A stretch of DNA of 51,873 bases from Bodo saltans (taxonomy: Eukaryota; Euglenozoa; Kinetoplastea; Eubodonida; Bodonidae), in contig CYKH01001247.1 in the NCBI GenBank assembly GCA_001460835.1, positions 1 through 51,873 on the forward strand, written 5' to 3'. Of the stretch, positions 39,207 to 48,233 are shown in pieces; the first letter of the stretch is position 1, and every line of letters starts with the position of its first letter. Below the pieces are notes generated by a model. That model searched no databases. It saw only the letters and a program-made list of their open reading frames with translations, and was not told where the DNA came from. The translations under genes were made by a program, and so were the position numbers.

Positions 39207-39415
39207 GCGGCTAAGAAGACGAAAAGCACAGTCAATTTTTTTTCTCGTAGCGTTTTTTTTTCTTTTTCTTTCTTTTTGCTCTGTGAATTCGTTGCTCTCT
39301 GTTTCTTATCAACCGATTCTGTGAGCACTTCTCTACCGGTACTTCATCAGTCACAACAACGACGACGTTGTTTTTTGTTTTTTTTCCTTCGCACCACACC
39401 ATCAGATGAGAAGCA
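39207..39415 (+). promoter_or_regulatory. Spacer with strong acceptor
   Basis: T-rich runs (39235-39270, 39370-39390) end in an AG at 39404-39405, leaving a leader of only ten bases before the ATG at 39416. Confidence 0.55.
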
Positions 39416-40387
39416 ATGGTGTACCTTCCCGATGAGGAAGCGCTGGATGAGTTTGTTGCGAGGGAAGATCGCCTGCAGCAAGAAGAATCAGACCGGTACG
39501 GGAACACACGGGACGACAGATTTACTGTGCTGTATTACCCGCAATCGCGTTATGACTATAATGTTTCAAAAGCAGTGCTCGCATCGATGGACTTTGCGGT
39601 GGTGGACGATCCTTCTTGTGCGCGGTGCAGGAGTCATGTGCGTTACTCCACCTTCAGGCGAGTCCGTGGTGATTCGGAATATTGCGTGGACTGCCTCAAG
39701 AAAATGGGCTGCTGCATTCTGCCCGGTAGCGACAACGTGCTGTTCCCAGATTTGATCGCTATGATCATGTCCTTCCTGCCGGAATACTATCACGCCACAC
39801 GGGCTGCGAGGGTCAGTAAGATGTGGCTGTCGTGCTTCAACTTCGATCACACACACGAATCGGGAATCATGGCGTTGAAACGGCTGTGGATTAGTCGAGA
39901 AATATACTTCCGCAATATGCTGTCTTCGCCAAACTATGAAGTAGTTCAGGCGTTCATTGCACGGTTCGATCTTGGTGCACTTCTGGGCGATTGGATTGAT
40001 GATTCCTTCAAATCTCGCTATCACTGGTTGAAGCTCTGCTGCTCGATTGCAGAGAGCGCGCACTACACCAAACTGTATGGAATTGAGCGATCGAGAACCC
40101 ATGGCATCCCAACCTACACACAGGAGGCGGGCTCGTTGGTGATGTCAGTGCGACTCAACAACGATGCGTCCCGATCCAATGTGTACCGAATTCCTTCAGC
40201 TCTTCTTGGTGGGGGTACTATCCAGGCCGTGCTGCATGATCCGGACGCGTCATTCTCCGCGCGGCTCCACACGAAGTACGGCGAGGTATTGGACGTTGTG
40301 TTTGATACACCAACCGGGACGGTTGCTATCTTACCAGACTCTAACGCTATCCAACGGCCGTGGTGGTACTGCTGCATTTTCTGCTAG
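39416..40387 (+). CDS. F-box-like protein with CxxC pairs and CaaX-like end, paralogue 2
   Basis: The product is 323 aa, a tandem paralogue of the gene at 38238. It has the same order: an acidic start (Ala-Arg-Glu-Asp-Arg-Leu), the Tyr-Tyr-Pro-Gln-Ser-Arg-Tyr-Asp-Tyr block, C-x2-C-x18-C-x2-C, the F-box-like segment, and a final Cys-Ile-Phe-Cys CaaX-like box preceded by another Cys that could be palmitoylated. The about 155-bp stretch coding the F-box region is about 94% identical to paralogue 1 at DNA level, far more than the flanks. Likely role: membrane-linked substrate adaptor for ubiquitin ligation (inference). Confidence 0.7.
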   Translation: MVYLPDEEALDEFVAREDRLQQEESDRYGNTRDDRFTVLYYPQSRYDYNVSKAVLASMDFAVVDDPSCARCRSHVRYSTFRRVRGDSEYCVDCLKKMGCCILPGSDNVLFPDLIAMIMSFLPEYYHATRAARVSKMWLSCFNFDHTHESGIMALKRLWISREIYFRNMLSSPNYEVVQAFIARFDLGALLGDWIDDSFKSRYHWLKLCCSIAESAHYTKLYGIERSRTHGIPTYTQEAGSLVMSVRLNNDASRSNVYRIPSALLGGGTIQAVLHDPDASFSARLHTKYGEVLDVVFDTPTGTVAILPDSNAIQRPWWYCCIFC

Positions 40388-40907
40388 AATTTAGCCAACA
40401 ACACAATCACATATTTTTTGATTACGAACGAATCTCATTATGTAGGTGATGGATAGCGGTTTCGTATCAGACGTCAGCAAAAGACAACAAATTTATTAAC
40501 ACAACCGATCGAGCTGAGTTCAATTCTTTCTCCCTATGCGTTCATTCTTTCCCCGTTCTCCCACAAGTCACTATGCTCATCCACACATTCTTTGCTACTT
40601 TGCTACATCGTTGAACGCTTGTGGGCTCGTACTGCCCGCACTGTCCTGGCGTGGACACTGTTAGTCATTGATGACGCTGGATCATCACGTTGAACGTAGC
40701 GGCGGTGCAAGGAAACACTACTTTCCTGTAAATCAGTATTCACCTTGGATGGAGCGCTGAAAAAGCAGCTGTTGTCAACGAAAAGCAACTTTTTTTCCAG
40801 CGCTTACTGTCGTAACTTTCACTTCTTGATTTGTTCACTTCGTGTGTTGGATGAGTAGGTGAGTATTTACGCAAAGGATCCAACAATGTTGTATTGATCA
40901 CCCGCAA
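40388..40907 (+). promoter_or_regulatory. Long spacer with hairpin around the acceptor
   Basis: No gene is seen. A pyrimidine patch lies at 40525-40562. The likely acceptor is CTTTTTTTCCAG ending at 40799-40800. It lies in the 3' arm of an inverted repeat: AGCGCTG-AAAAAG at 40753-40765 can pair with CTTTTTTTCCAGCGCT at 40789-40804. The leader to the ATG at 40908 would be about 107 nt. Confidence 0.45.
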
Positions 40908-41675
40908 ATGTCATTGCGTTGTGCTTCGAAAAGACACTACAAATTGTGGTTGCTGTTTGCAACCATTGCCTGCGCCATGCTACTGGGCTGTATGCTGTTT
41001 TATTCATCCGCGCAGTGCAAACACGCGTTGACCTTTCGTGTGGCCTCCGACATTGCTGCTGGAACGATGCCCCTCACGACGTGCGTCACGCCGCTGTTTG
41101 TCGGAATTCTAAATGACATCTCGGGGTTGGAATCGCTAGCGGCAAGTGTTGCCATGCACAACAGCAACACGATGATGGAGAGCAGCGCCCACTGCGCAGT
41201 ACAGCTGCACGTCCTTGACAACACTGGGTGCGGGGATACGCGTACGTTGCATGAACAGCATTTTCAACAACCAAGGCATCACCTTTACTTTGACGCTCAC
41301 CAACACCTTGACGTGCCACCACAAGGCGTCGATGCGCTGTCTCGTAATAACACTAGCAATCAGTGGTGCAGAGAGTGGTCGTCGATGGTCGACCGCATTA
41401 CTCGCTCCACTACCTTGACAACACTGGGTGCGGGGATACGCGTACGTTGCATGAACAGCATTTTCAACAACCGAGGCATCATCTGTACTTTGACGCTCAC
41501 CAACACCTTGGCGTGCCACCACAAGGCGTCGATGCGCTGTCTCGTAATAACACTGGCGATCAGTGGTGCAGAGAGTGGTCGTCGATGGTCGACCGCATTA
41601 CTCGCTCCACTAACATTCATTCGCTTCGAGTGTCACGTGGTATTGCCGGCACGCACACCTTTGGCCAATCAATGA
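40908..41675 (+). CDS. GT-A-like glycosyltransferase, N-terminal fragment (frame broken)
   Basis: The start is a true ATG. A short basic tail and a membrane segment at about residues 13-33 give a type II topology. The beginning of the catalytic domain follows (Phe-Val-Gly-Ile-Leu-Asn-Asp-Ile-Ser-Gly-Leu, then Ala-Met-His-Asn). After codon 168 a 200-bp tandem duplication shifts the frame, and the last about 88 codons are not genuine. Removing one copy joins this frame to the one ending at 42526, for a protein of 472 aa. Confidence 0.65.
   Translation: MSLRCASKRHYKLWLLFATIACAMLLGCMLFYSSAQCKHALTFRVASDIAAGTMPLTTCVTPLFVGILNDISGLESLAASVAMHNSNTMMESSAHCAVQLHVLDNTGCGDTRTLHEQHFQQPRHHLYFDAHQHLDVPPQGVDALSRNNTSNQWCREWSSMVDRITRSTTLTTLGAGIRVRCMNSIFNNRGIICTLTLTNTLACHHKASMRCLVITLAISGAESGRRWSTALLAPLTFIRFECHVVLPARTPLANQ
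41213..41612 (+). repeat. 200-bp tandem duplication (F), frame-breaking
   Basis: Copy 1 (41213-41412) and copy 2 (41413-41612) abut directly. I count six substitutions in 200 bases (3%). The period of 200 is not a multiple of three, and both frames read the same Asp-Asn-Thr-Gly-Cys-Gly-Asp segment in their own copy. Confidence 0.95.
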
Positions 41676-42526
41676 ACTGGTTCCTTTTGGAGGCAAGGCG
41701 TACCTATCGTCAAGATACTTTTCTGTGGGCACATACTGACGTCGTCGTGGCGGACCCAACCATCTTTGCTGAACTGCTTCACGCATCGTCGCAGCTCATT
41801 CGCACCAATGAGCCATTCAGCTACCTACTCACATCGTACGATGCACTGTGCGTCGTGCATGCCAACGCAATCCTTAGTACCGTCGGAATGTTTGACGAAT
41901 TTATGTGGTACTACGGGGAGGTCGATTTGATGCTCCGTGCCGAGTTGGCAGGCCTTCCGATGTTTCAGTGGGACTTTGGAGACAAAGTATCGCACCACGC
42001 GATGTCCTCGATGCGACGTGGAGGAGAGAACTCCAGGTTTCATCGATCCGTCACGTCACGGGTGGAGCTCTGGAGGCTGTACTACAATCGCCGCTGGGAG
42101 CAGGAGTTTCACATCCGCATAGAATCGTTTCTGGTGACATTCCTCCACATGAAGTTCTGGTGTGATACTCGCGTCGAGCTGCCCTTGCGTCGTGTGGTTG
42201 ATGCGATTGGCGTCTACCTGAAATCACCAGCGCGACTCACCATTCGCGGGGCGTCCTTCCAGCGAAGGGACGGTTGTGAGTTGTTGCACCCCGTCAACAC
42301 AGCTGGAGGAAGCGTGAATCAGTTTGAGAGCGCGCCCTTCAACAACAACAGCAGTCAGTTGATTTCTAGTGCTGTGGTGTACTTCTTGCCCGTGGAAGCA
42401 TTTGATCAATGGTACGACCCCCTTGCGGCCACGTGGGAGAAGCATCGGGGTGAGTACATCGCATTTCTAAAACGCTTTGGGGTGGAGAGTATTAATTTTT
42501 TCCAGCAGCAGTTCGACAAGAAATAA
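41413..42526 (+). CDS. GT-A-like glycosyltransferase, catalytic C-terminal fragment
   Basis: This continues the gene at 40908. The genuine unique part begins at 41613. It has an Asp-Val-Val-Val-Ala-Asp segment in the place of a DxD metal-binding site, then Gly-Met-Phe-Asp-Glu-Phe and Tyr-Gly-Glu-Val-Asp-Leu-Met-Leu-Arg, a pattern seen in GT2-like GT-A enzymes where the Asp/Glu side binds the acceptor. A His-rich Val-Ser-His-His motif may complete the metal site. The frame has no ATG with a natural leader before the repeat. Likely a Golgi glycosyltransferase; donor and acceptor are unknown and the family assignment is tentative. Confidence 0.6.
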
Positions 42527-42663
42527 TCTGCGAATATCCTGGAGCTGCGCGGATCGTTGAACTTTTCCTTCGTTGATTTATTGATAGCGCTTTTTTCTGT
42601 GGTTGCTCGCTTTCTTGACAGTTTCTTTTTCTTTTTCCCCCGAAACAGTTTACCTGTACACAA
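42527..42663 (+). promoter_or_regulatory. Spacer with strong acceptor
   Basis: The CT tract at 42621-42640 is followed by AG at 42647-42648, 16 bases before the ATG. Confidence 0.55.
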
Positions 42664-43863
42664 ATGTCTGCAGTTGTGGGAGGCGTCCCGTGCTTGATCA
42701 GGGAAGTGCTCTACGCACCACAATGCCCTGTTTCCGTCGCTCAACTGTTTGAGGTTGCTCTGGTGTTCCATAACAGCGGAGCTCTCGAAGACTCCATCAA
42801 TACGTACTTGGCTGCGCAGTCTGCATGGGAGCGTTCAATCCTCGAATCAGATTACACGGACCTCGAAGATCCAACCGCAAGTAGCATGCTCGCTACTCTC
42901 ATGAAACGGGAGAAGGAGTTGGCGGAGGAGGCTCTCGCTGCAGAAGATGAGGAGAAGATCATGAAAGCTGAGCAAGACGTCGCGATCACACAGGAGAAGG
43001 AGCGACGTGAGGCAGCAGAAGCGGCGGCGGAAGCTGCAGCGGCAGCGCTGCAAGACAATCCTGAGCCCGTTGTCAAATTTACAAGATTCGGTGCAGAAGA
43101 GGCGAAGTCGGCAGACGATGAACCTTTGTACAGTGCGGCTGATTTGAAGCGATTTCGCGACGATCGGCAACGGCGCCTTGATGCTCGAAATGAGGCAAAG
43201 TCACTAGAGCTATCCCAAACAAAAGAAAGGCACGAACGTAAAATGCAAGCCATGTACGAGTCCGCCAAAAAAGTTCCTGTTGAAGCGTTGATTTTTGTTC
43301 AGCTTTCTGTCGGCTCTGTGCTGGAGAGTTCAGGTTCAGACGAGGCCGCACTGCGATGCTACGTACACGCACTCGACTTGTGCGAAAGGCACCTTGGGGA
43401 GGGCAACCCATGTCGCCACCCAATTACAGCGACGGTGTATTCCTGCCTAGGTACGTTGTACTTTCACATTGCACAATACGACTTCGCTGCGGACTATTTC
43501 TTCAAAGCGTTGGAGATAAGGGAAGAACTCCTTCCGGAAGGACATGTTGATGTTGCTTCCATCCTCAACAACGTCGGATGTGTGCTGCACATTCTCCGCC
43601 GAACAAATGACGCACTGGTATTCTTGTACCGTGCAAGTGCCATGCTTGAGACTCAGTTAGACCCTACGCATCCACGAAGGGATGCAGTAAGCGGCAACAT
43701 CCGCAAAGCCCAGCAATCATCGCTGTATGGTACTGTACCGCCACCGGTTGCTTTCACGCCGAACATAGTACCACCGTTGATCCCTGGTGCAAGGCGCGCA
43801 AAGGAGTTCTTTAAACCAAAGCCAAAGAAACCAAAGGGAAAGGATGACGGAAAGAAGAAGTGA
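42664..43863 (+). CDS. TPR-repeat protein
   Basis: The product is 399 aa. Residues about 20-50 look like a first helical repeat, and 75-130 form an Ala/Glu-rich coiled coil. About 205-350 contains three tandem tetratricopeptide repeats with kinesin-light-chain-like wording (Tyr-Ser-Cys-Leu-Gly-Thr-Leu-Tyr, Ala-Leu-Glu-Ile-Arg-Glu-Glu-Leu, Leu-Asn-Asn-Val-Gly-Cys-Val). The Lys/Pro-rich tail ends Gly-Lys-Lys-Lys. TPRs bind peptide partners, so an adaptor role, perhaps in flagellar or motor complexes, is likely; the exact family is not recognised. The start follows an excellent acceptor. Confidence 0.75.
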   Translation: MSAVVGGVPCLIREVLYAPQCPVSVAQLFEVALVFHNSGALEDSINTYLAAQSAWERSILESDYTDLEDPTASSMLATLMKREKELAEEALAAEDEEKIMKAEQDVAITQEKERREAAEAAAEAAAAALQDNPEPVVKFTRFGAEEAKSADDEPLYSAADLKRFRDDRQRRLDARNEAKSLELSQTKERHERKMQAMYESAKKVPVEALIFVQLSVGSVLESSGSDEAALRCYVHALDLCERHLGEGNPCRHPITATVYSCLGTLYFHIAQYDFAADYFFKALEIREELLPEGHVDVASILNNVGCVLHILRRTNDALVFLYRASAMLETQLDPTHPRRDAVSGNIRKAQQSSLYGTVPPPVAFTPNIVPPLIPGARRAKEFFKPKPKKPKGKDDGKKK

Positions 43864-44089
43864 ATCAGATCTGCAATGCGTTCAATGCGGTCTGAGTGTA
43901 TTGTGTACATTTCAATGTGAAGACAGTGGAAATGACTCTTTTCAGGTGACGAGGGAAGAGTTGCTCTTTCATTCTCATTACTTACTTGCGCGATCAACTC
44001 AAAGAATACAAAACAGGAACATTCACACAATTGGAAAACAATATCGCTGCCGTGTTTGTATTTTCTCCTCTTTTCCCTGACGCCGGCAT
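43864..44089 (+). promoter_or_regulatory. Spacer; acceptor position unclear
   Basis: A pyrimidine tract (44058-44078) ends only 12 bases before the ATG at 44090 with no AG between. The acceptor is therefore more likely the CTTTTCAG ending at 43945-43946. Confidence 0.35.
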
Positions 44090-47000
44090 ATGTCATATTT
44101 TCACTGTGAGACTCCCGCTTGGGTCGATCCCTACCTGTTGAAGCGTGCGTCGGATGAACATCTTCTTGATGACGACGATGAAGAGCAACGTGTCATCAAA
44201 AAGAAACTAACGGAAATGGCAAAGCGTCGTGATGCTTGCAGCGTTCCACGAGATCCAAAAACAGACAAAGCTTCCGTCGTCACCCCGCAATACGTTGCAC
44301 ACCCAATCGAGTTTCGAGCCAACACCGCCGGAGACCGTAATGCTCCTCAGCACTTTACGCTGGTTGCAGTAAGCAACAACACGTTTGTAGGAGTGACCAA
44401 GAATAACATGATCCACTTCTTTGATCAGACGAATGACATTCCCATCACGTCGATATCAATGCTGGGGCAGACACCGATGGACGAACGAACGTTGACGCTA
44501 CAGCAAAAGTTAGCGAATGCTGCAACCGCAGGCGCAGCTGGTGTATTGAATTCGATGAATATCCCAGGCGTGACCCCAACTGCAACATCAACAAACTTCG
44601 TTGACGCCAAGGACGTCGCTACAAAACTGTTTTTAGACTCGATGGGCCGTTATGCAGTGGTTGTATTTCAATCTGGCGTCAACCTACTGTACCACATCAA
44701 GCGATCCGATGCGCACGAAGATGACGCAGAAGAGACAGAAAAAGAGAAAAAGAAGAAGAAGAAAGAGAAAAAGAAGAAGGGAAAGAAAGACAACGACGCG
44801 AAGGACAAACCCCAAAGGTTCGACATCGCCCTCACGCCGGAGGTGACAGGAGGTGCGTCCAGTTTCTCCATCGAGAGCATCGGCTGGGATGAACACAACT
44901 CGTATGAGTCAGGAAGCGGTGAGGTGATTCTTGCCTCACAGAAGCATGGCATTCTGGTGGCGTGTCGCTTTGAGTCCAGTGGTGTTGCAGGTGCTCGACA
45001 TCTCTTTACATTCCCTGCACCGCTGAACAAACAGCCGATCCACAGCGTCGCCATGACGAGAGAGCAAGAGGGGCAAAAGCGAGCGTGCATTTTGGTCTCG
45101 ATGGATCATAAACTGTTCTTCTTCAGGTCTCATAACTCTACGTTGGAGACGGCGTTTATCTTGGCAGACCTTACTGTCCCTGACAATGACGCGGAGGCGG
45201 CGTACTTGGCAGCGGCTGGGAGTGCTAGTGGTGGTACACTTCCGTTGAAGAATTTCTGGGCGCTTCCAGTCCAATCTCCAGTCATCTCGTCGGCGGCCTC
45301 CCAAAGCAGCAAGCATTCTTCCCCAGCAGAACTGGTGCATCCACCGGTCTCAAAAGTAACGATTCACTCTCCCCACCGCAGCTACACAGACGAGCAGCTG
45401 CCTCTCACGTTTACATGGACGTACCATGACACTGTTGTTCAAGGCGTCTTGATGCCTTTCCCAGCAAACGTGACCGGCACTGCTGGTGCTCGCGGTCAGA
45501 CTGGGATTCAAGAAAGTAGCACCCTTGCTCGCTCATCAGCAGCTGCCGCGATTTCCAATCGGCGCAAAGACCACCTCAGGAACGCTCAATCCGGCGCTGG
45601 AGACTCCTCAGTGGATTGCCTTCAGGTCATGATGGATTCGATGCGAATTGTGCATGTAGAGAACTGCTCCATGCTCGTTGCAGCCGCAGAGTATGCACTA
45701 CAATTCGACGCAGAGTCAGCTGCACCGCCCTTCAACGCACCACCTCCAACGGTTGGAGCTGTTCCCACACCGGTGACGCCGCTGGTACGATCTGGATCGT
45801 TTGCATCGCCTCAACATTCGCGTGGTGCAGCGCTCACTTCACCAACCTCAGCAACCAACATGGTGTATGCATTACAGCACGAACGAGTTGTGCGCGTGCA
45901 TGCGACTTACTTTTATCTTACCATCGTGACCCAAACAAAACTGTACATATTCGCATCTGTCCCTTGTGTTCCACTGCCATCGTCGACCTCGCCGTGGGAG
46001 GTCCGGAACCGACTCATCTATACACATTCCCTATCGAGTACGCAAGCGCCACCTCCCACAGTGGTCCTACAGAGGGAAGGGACTGTGCGTGACTACAGCA
46101 ACGCTCCAAAGCTTCCCCCACTGCTTTACAAGGCCGACAGCTGCCTAGAGGTGATTCGCGACGTGAAGTACATCAATAAATTATACTTGTGCGTCGCGAA
46201 GGAAATCATTGAGCTACCCCTTCCTTCCATGAAGAGAACCTTCGCTGTTCTACTCATGCAGTACGCCGTTGCAACTGGCAAGAAAATCACCACACCGCCG
46301 CCAACGGCCTTGACAATCACCCAACGACACTTTCCCTCTTCCACCGGGAGCAGTGGACCCGCCGCGGCTGAAAAGAAGGACCAAGGATGCCACCTCGATG
46401 GGAACACAATTTCGAAGCTTGCTACGACAAACAGCGTCTTCTGCATGCTGCCATGGACGCCGGTGACGGGGGTTTCTGATGAAGCGGTCGTCCAGGGTGG
46501 TGCGCCAGGCACACGCTCACGCAGCGGCACTGTTCTACGACCGCAACTCCAACGCTCCAGTGGCACTGGAGGTGGCAGCGCCATGAAGCCACTGCAGAAA
46601 CAGAGCGGTGCACGACAACTCGAACTGCCGACGTACACCACAAGCAGTGCGATGAAACTTTACGGCGCCTCTCGCTTCCCCATTCGTCCAGGAATGAGGT
46701 CACATGCGCTGCCTACCGATGTATTGTTTCACGTAGCACTCTCATTGTCTGCCAAGCAACCAAAGCTGCGCAAAATGGTCCAAAACACGTTTGGAGAACT
46801 TTTGTTTTCCCAAGAGCGATATCTTGAAGCAGCGGCGTGGCTTGGACGATACTCTACCCAAGGCGCTGATGAGTGGTTCACCCGTTTTACATTTTTATGT
46901 AACACACCGTCACACGGGGTTTTACCATTGCTCCTTTTTTGTCTTGTGCGAGCCCGTATCATCACTGATAGCGGAAATTCCATGTTCGGTGCAGGAGTAG

Positions 47001-48049
47001 TTGCTGTCTCGTGTTTATCTGCTGCGGCGCTTGTGCTCCTTCTGGATCGTTGCAATGCAGTACGCGATGCAGAGCTGCTCCTTGCGTCGTCCTTTACCAC
47101 TACATTAACATCGACAAGCACAAAACCGCTATCATCGCTGAGCACCGCGATTCAAAGTCATCACCGTCTGACAAACCCGGCAGAGTTGCTGGCGGAGCTG
47201 CTCAAAACACAAAAAGATCTCCTCCCTTGGAGCGTAGTGCAAGAGGCTCTTTTTAGGGTAGGCTCCGAAGATCAAGTCTTCACCGTGTGCCGGACAATGG
47301 ACAAGCTGCAGGACCTGTTGCAATACTTACTGAACCACGGGCGTTATTTCGATGCGCTGCAGCTGGTGATTGAGCGATCGAAACATGAAGCAAACGATGA
47401 AATCAAGCGAATTGAACGCAAACGAGACGCCCAACAAGTTGTCACAGACGAGCTCATCGCGGCGCTCCGAACTGAAATAGTTGGTCTTAAAACGCTAGTG
47501 GACCAAACCGCAGATGCCCTTGAGCGCGCTGAAAGTGAAGCAGCGCATGCAGAACGCGAGTCCAAGCGCTTACTGGCGGAAAATGACAAACTTCAACGAG
47601 AAATGTCGAGTGGGCGTCGCCAGATTCAAGAGGGCCTTGGTCGCGAAAACACACTTTCCACAAAGTTAGCTCATTGCGAAACACTTCGCTCTGATTTAGA
47701 AATGGATGCACTAGAATTGCGAAGGTCGAATGACCTGCTTCTCAGCGAAGTGCGTCAACTTCACGCACGAGACGAGTCAATGGAACTGTTACAAAAAGAA
47801 AATGAGAAAAACGTGCGTCGTTGGAGAGACATTGAGGCAAGTCATAAACAGCAAGTTCATGCCTTCCACCACCACGACCACGACGGTGGAGAGGCGAGTG
47901 TTGAGCAGGTTGAAGAAGATCCCCACCCGGACATCGATTCTCCACGATTCTTTTCTCAACTCAAGGCACAGGAGGAAGCGTATCGAGCTGAGATGCATAG
48001 ACGACGAGAGGTGGAGACACAGTCTGCTTCGTCACGAGCAGACTTGTAA
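44090..48049 (+). CDS. Vps18/Pep3-like HOPS/CORVET subunit without RING
   Basis: The product is 1319 aa. The N-terminal half reads like the Vps18 beta-propeller: Val-Ser-Asn-Asn-Thr-Phe near 103, Leu-Phe-Leu-Asp-Ser-Met-Gly-Arg-Tyr, then Ile-Gly-Trp-Asp with Val-Ile-Leu-Ala-Ser-Gln-Lys-His-Gly, as in the Pep3/Vps18 family. It is expanded by low-complexity inserts, including a Lys-rich run near 216-236. A short alpha-solenoid follows (Phe-Ser-Gln-Glu-Arg-Tyr-Leu-Glu-Ala-Ala), then a long coiled coil (about 1105-1250) and a His-rich patch. Vps18 is a core of the endosome/lysosome tethering complexes. Unlike typical Vps18, the solenoid is short and no C-terminal RING cysteines are seen in any frame. 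A divergent relative is possible. Confidence 0.65.
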   Translation: MSYFHCETPAWVDPYLLKRASDEHLLDDDDEEQRVIKKKLTEMAKRRDACSVPRDPKTDKASVVTPQYVAHPIEFRANTAGDRNAPQHFTLVAVSNNTFVGVTKNNMIHFFDQTNDIPITSISMLGQTPMDERTLTLQQKLANAATAGAAGVLNSMNIPGVTPTATSTNFVDAKDVATKLFLDSMGRYAVVVFQSGVNLLYHIKRSDAHEDDAEETEKEKKKKKKEKKKKGKKDNDAKDKPQRFDIALTPEVTGGASSFSIESIGWDEHNSYESGSGEVILASQKHGILVACRFESSGVAGARHLFTFPAPLNKQPIHSVAMTREQEGQKRACILVSMDHKLFFFRSHNSTLETAFILADLTVPDNDAEAAYLAAAGSASGGTLPLKNFWALPVQSPVISSAASQSSKHSSPAELVHPPVSKVTIHSPHRSYTDEQLPLTFTWTYHDTVVQGVLMPFPANVTGTAGARGQTGIQESSTLARSSAAAAISNRRKDHLRNAQSGAGDSSVDCLQVMMDSMRIVHVENCSMLVAAAEYALQFDAESAAPPFNAPPPTVGAVPTPVTPLVRSGSFASPQHSRGAALTSPTSATNMVYALQHERVVRVHATYFYLTIVTQTKLYIFASVPCVPLPSSTSPWEVRNRLIYTHSLSSTQAPPPTVVLQREGTVRDYSNAPKLPPLLYKADSCLEVIRDVKYINKLYLCVAKEIIELPLPSMKRTFAVLLMQYAVATGKKITTPPPTALTITQRHFPSSTGSSGPAAAEKKDQGCHLDGNTISKLATTNSVFCMLPWTPVTGVSDEAVVQGGAPGTRSRSGTVLRPQLQRSSGTGGGSAMKPLQKQSGARQLELPTYTTSSAMKLYGASRFPIRPGMRSHALPTDVLFHVALSLSAKQPKLRKMVQNTFGELLFSQERYLEAAAWLGRYSTQGADEWFTRFTFLCNTPSHGVLPLLLFCLVRARIITDSGNSMFGAGVVAVSCLSAAALVLLLDRCNAVRDAELLLASSFTTTLTSTSTKPLSSLSTAIQSHHRLTNPAELLAELLKTQKDLLPWSVVQEALFRVGSEDQVFTVCRTMDKLQDLLQYLLNHGRYFDALQLVIERSKHEANDEIKRIERKRDAQQVVTDELIAALRTEIVGLKTLVDQTADALERAESEAAHAERESKRLLAENDKLQREMSSGRRQIQEGLGRENTLSTKLAHCETLRSDLEMDALELRRSNDLLLSEVRQLHARDESMELLQKENEKNVRRWRDIEASHKQQVHAFHHHDHDGGEASVEQVEEDPHPDIDSPRFFSQLKAQEEAYRAEMHRRREVETQSASSRADL

Positions 48050-48233
48050 AGTAAGAAGACACTTGATGCTTTTCGTTCACTGTGCGTCAAAATCGAAATA
48101 TCGAGATAGAACACTGCATGCAATAAACAATGACACACTTGTGATCATTGGGCTGCGATCACCATTTGCGAACAACATACGAGACACCAACACAAATTAT
48201 TAGGTCACCCAAAACCCCACAAAAAAAAAGGAA
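48050..48233 (+). promoter_or_regulatory. Short spacer, A-rich leader
   Basis: There is no strong pyrimidine tract. An A9 run at 48221-48229 lies directly before the ATG at 48234, and the TTAG at 48200-48203 is the nearest acceptor candidate. Confidence 0.3.

Noticed and set aside
38238-40387. F-box-like gene pair as another assembly duplication
   Set aside because: The flanks and most of the coding sequence differ strongly at protein and DNA level, so these are true paralogues; only the central block is nearly identical.
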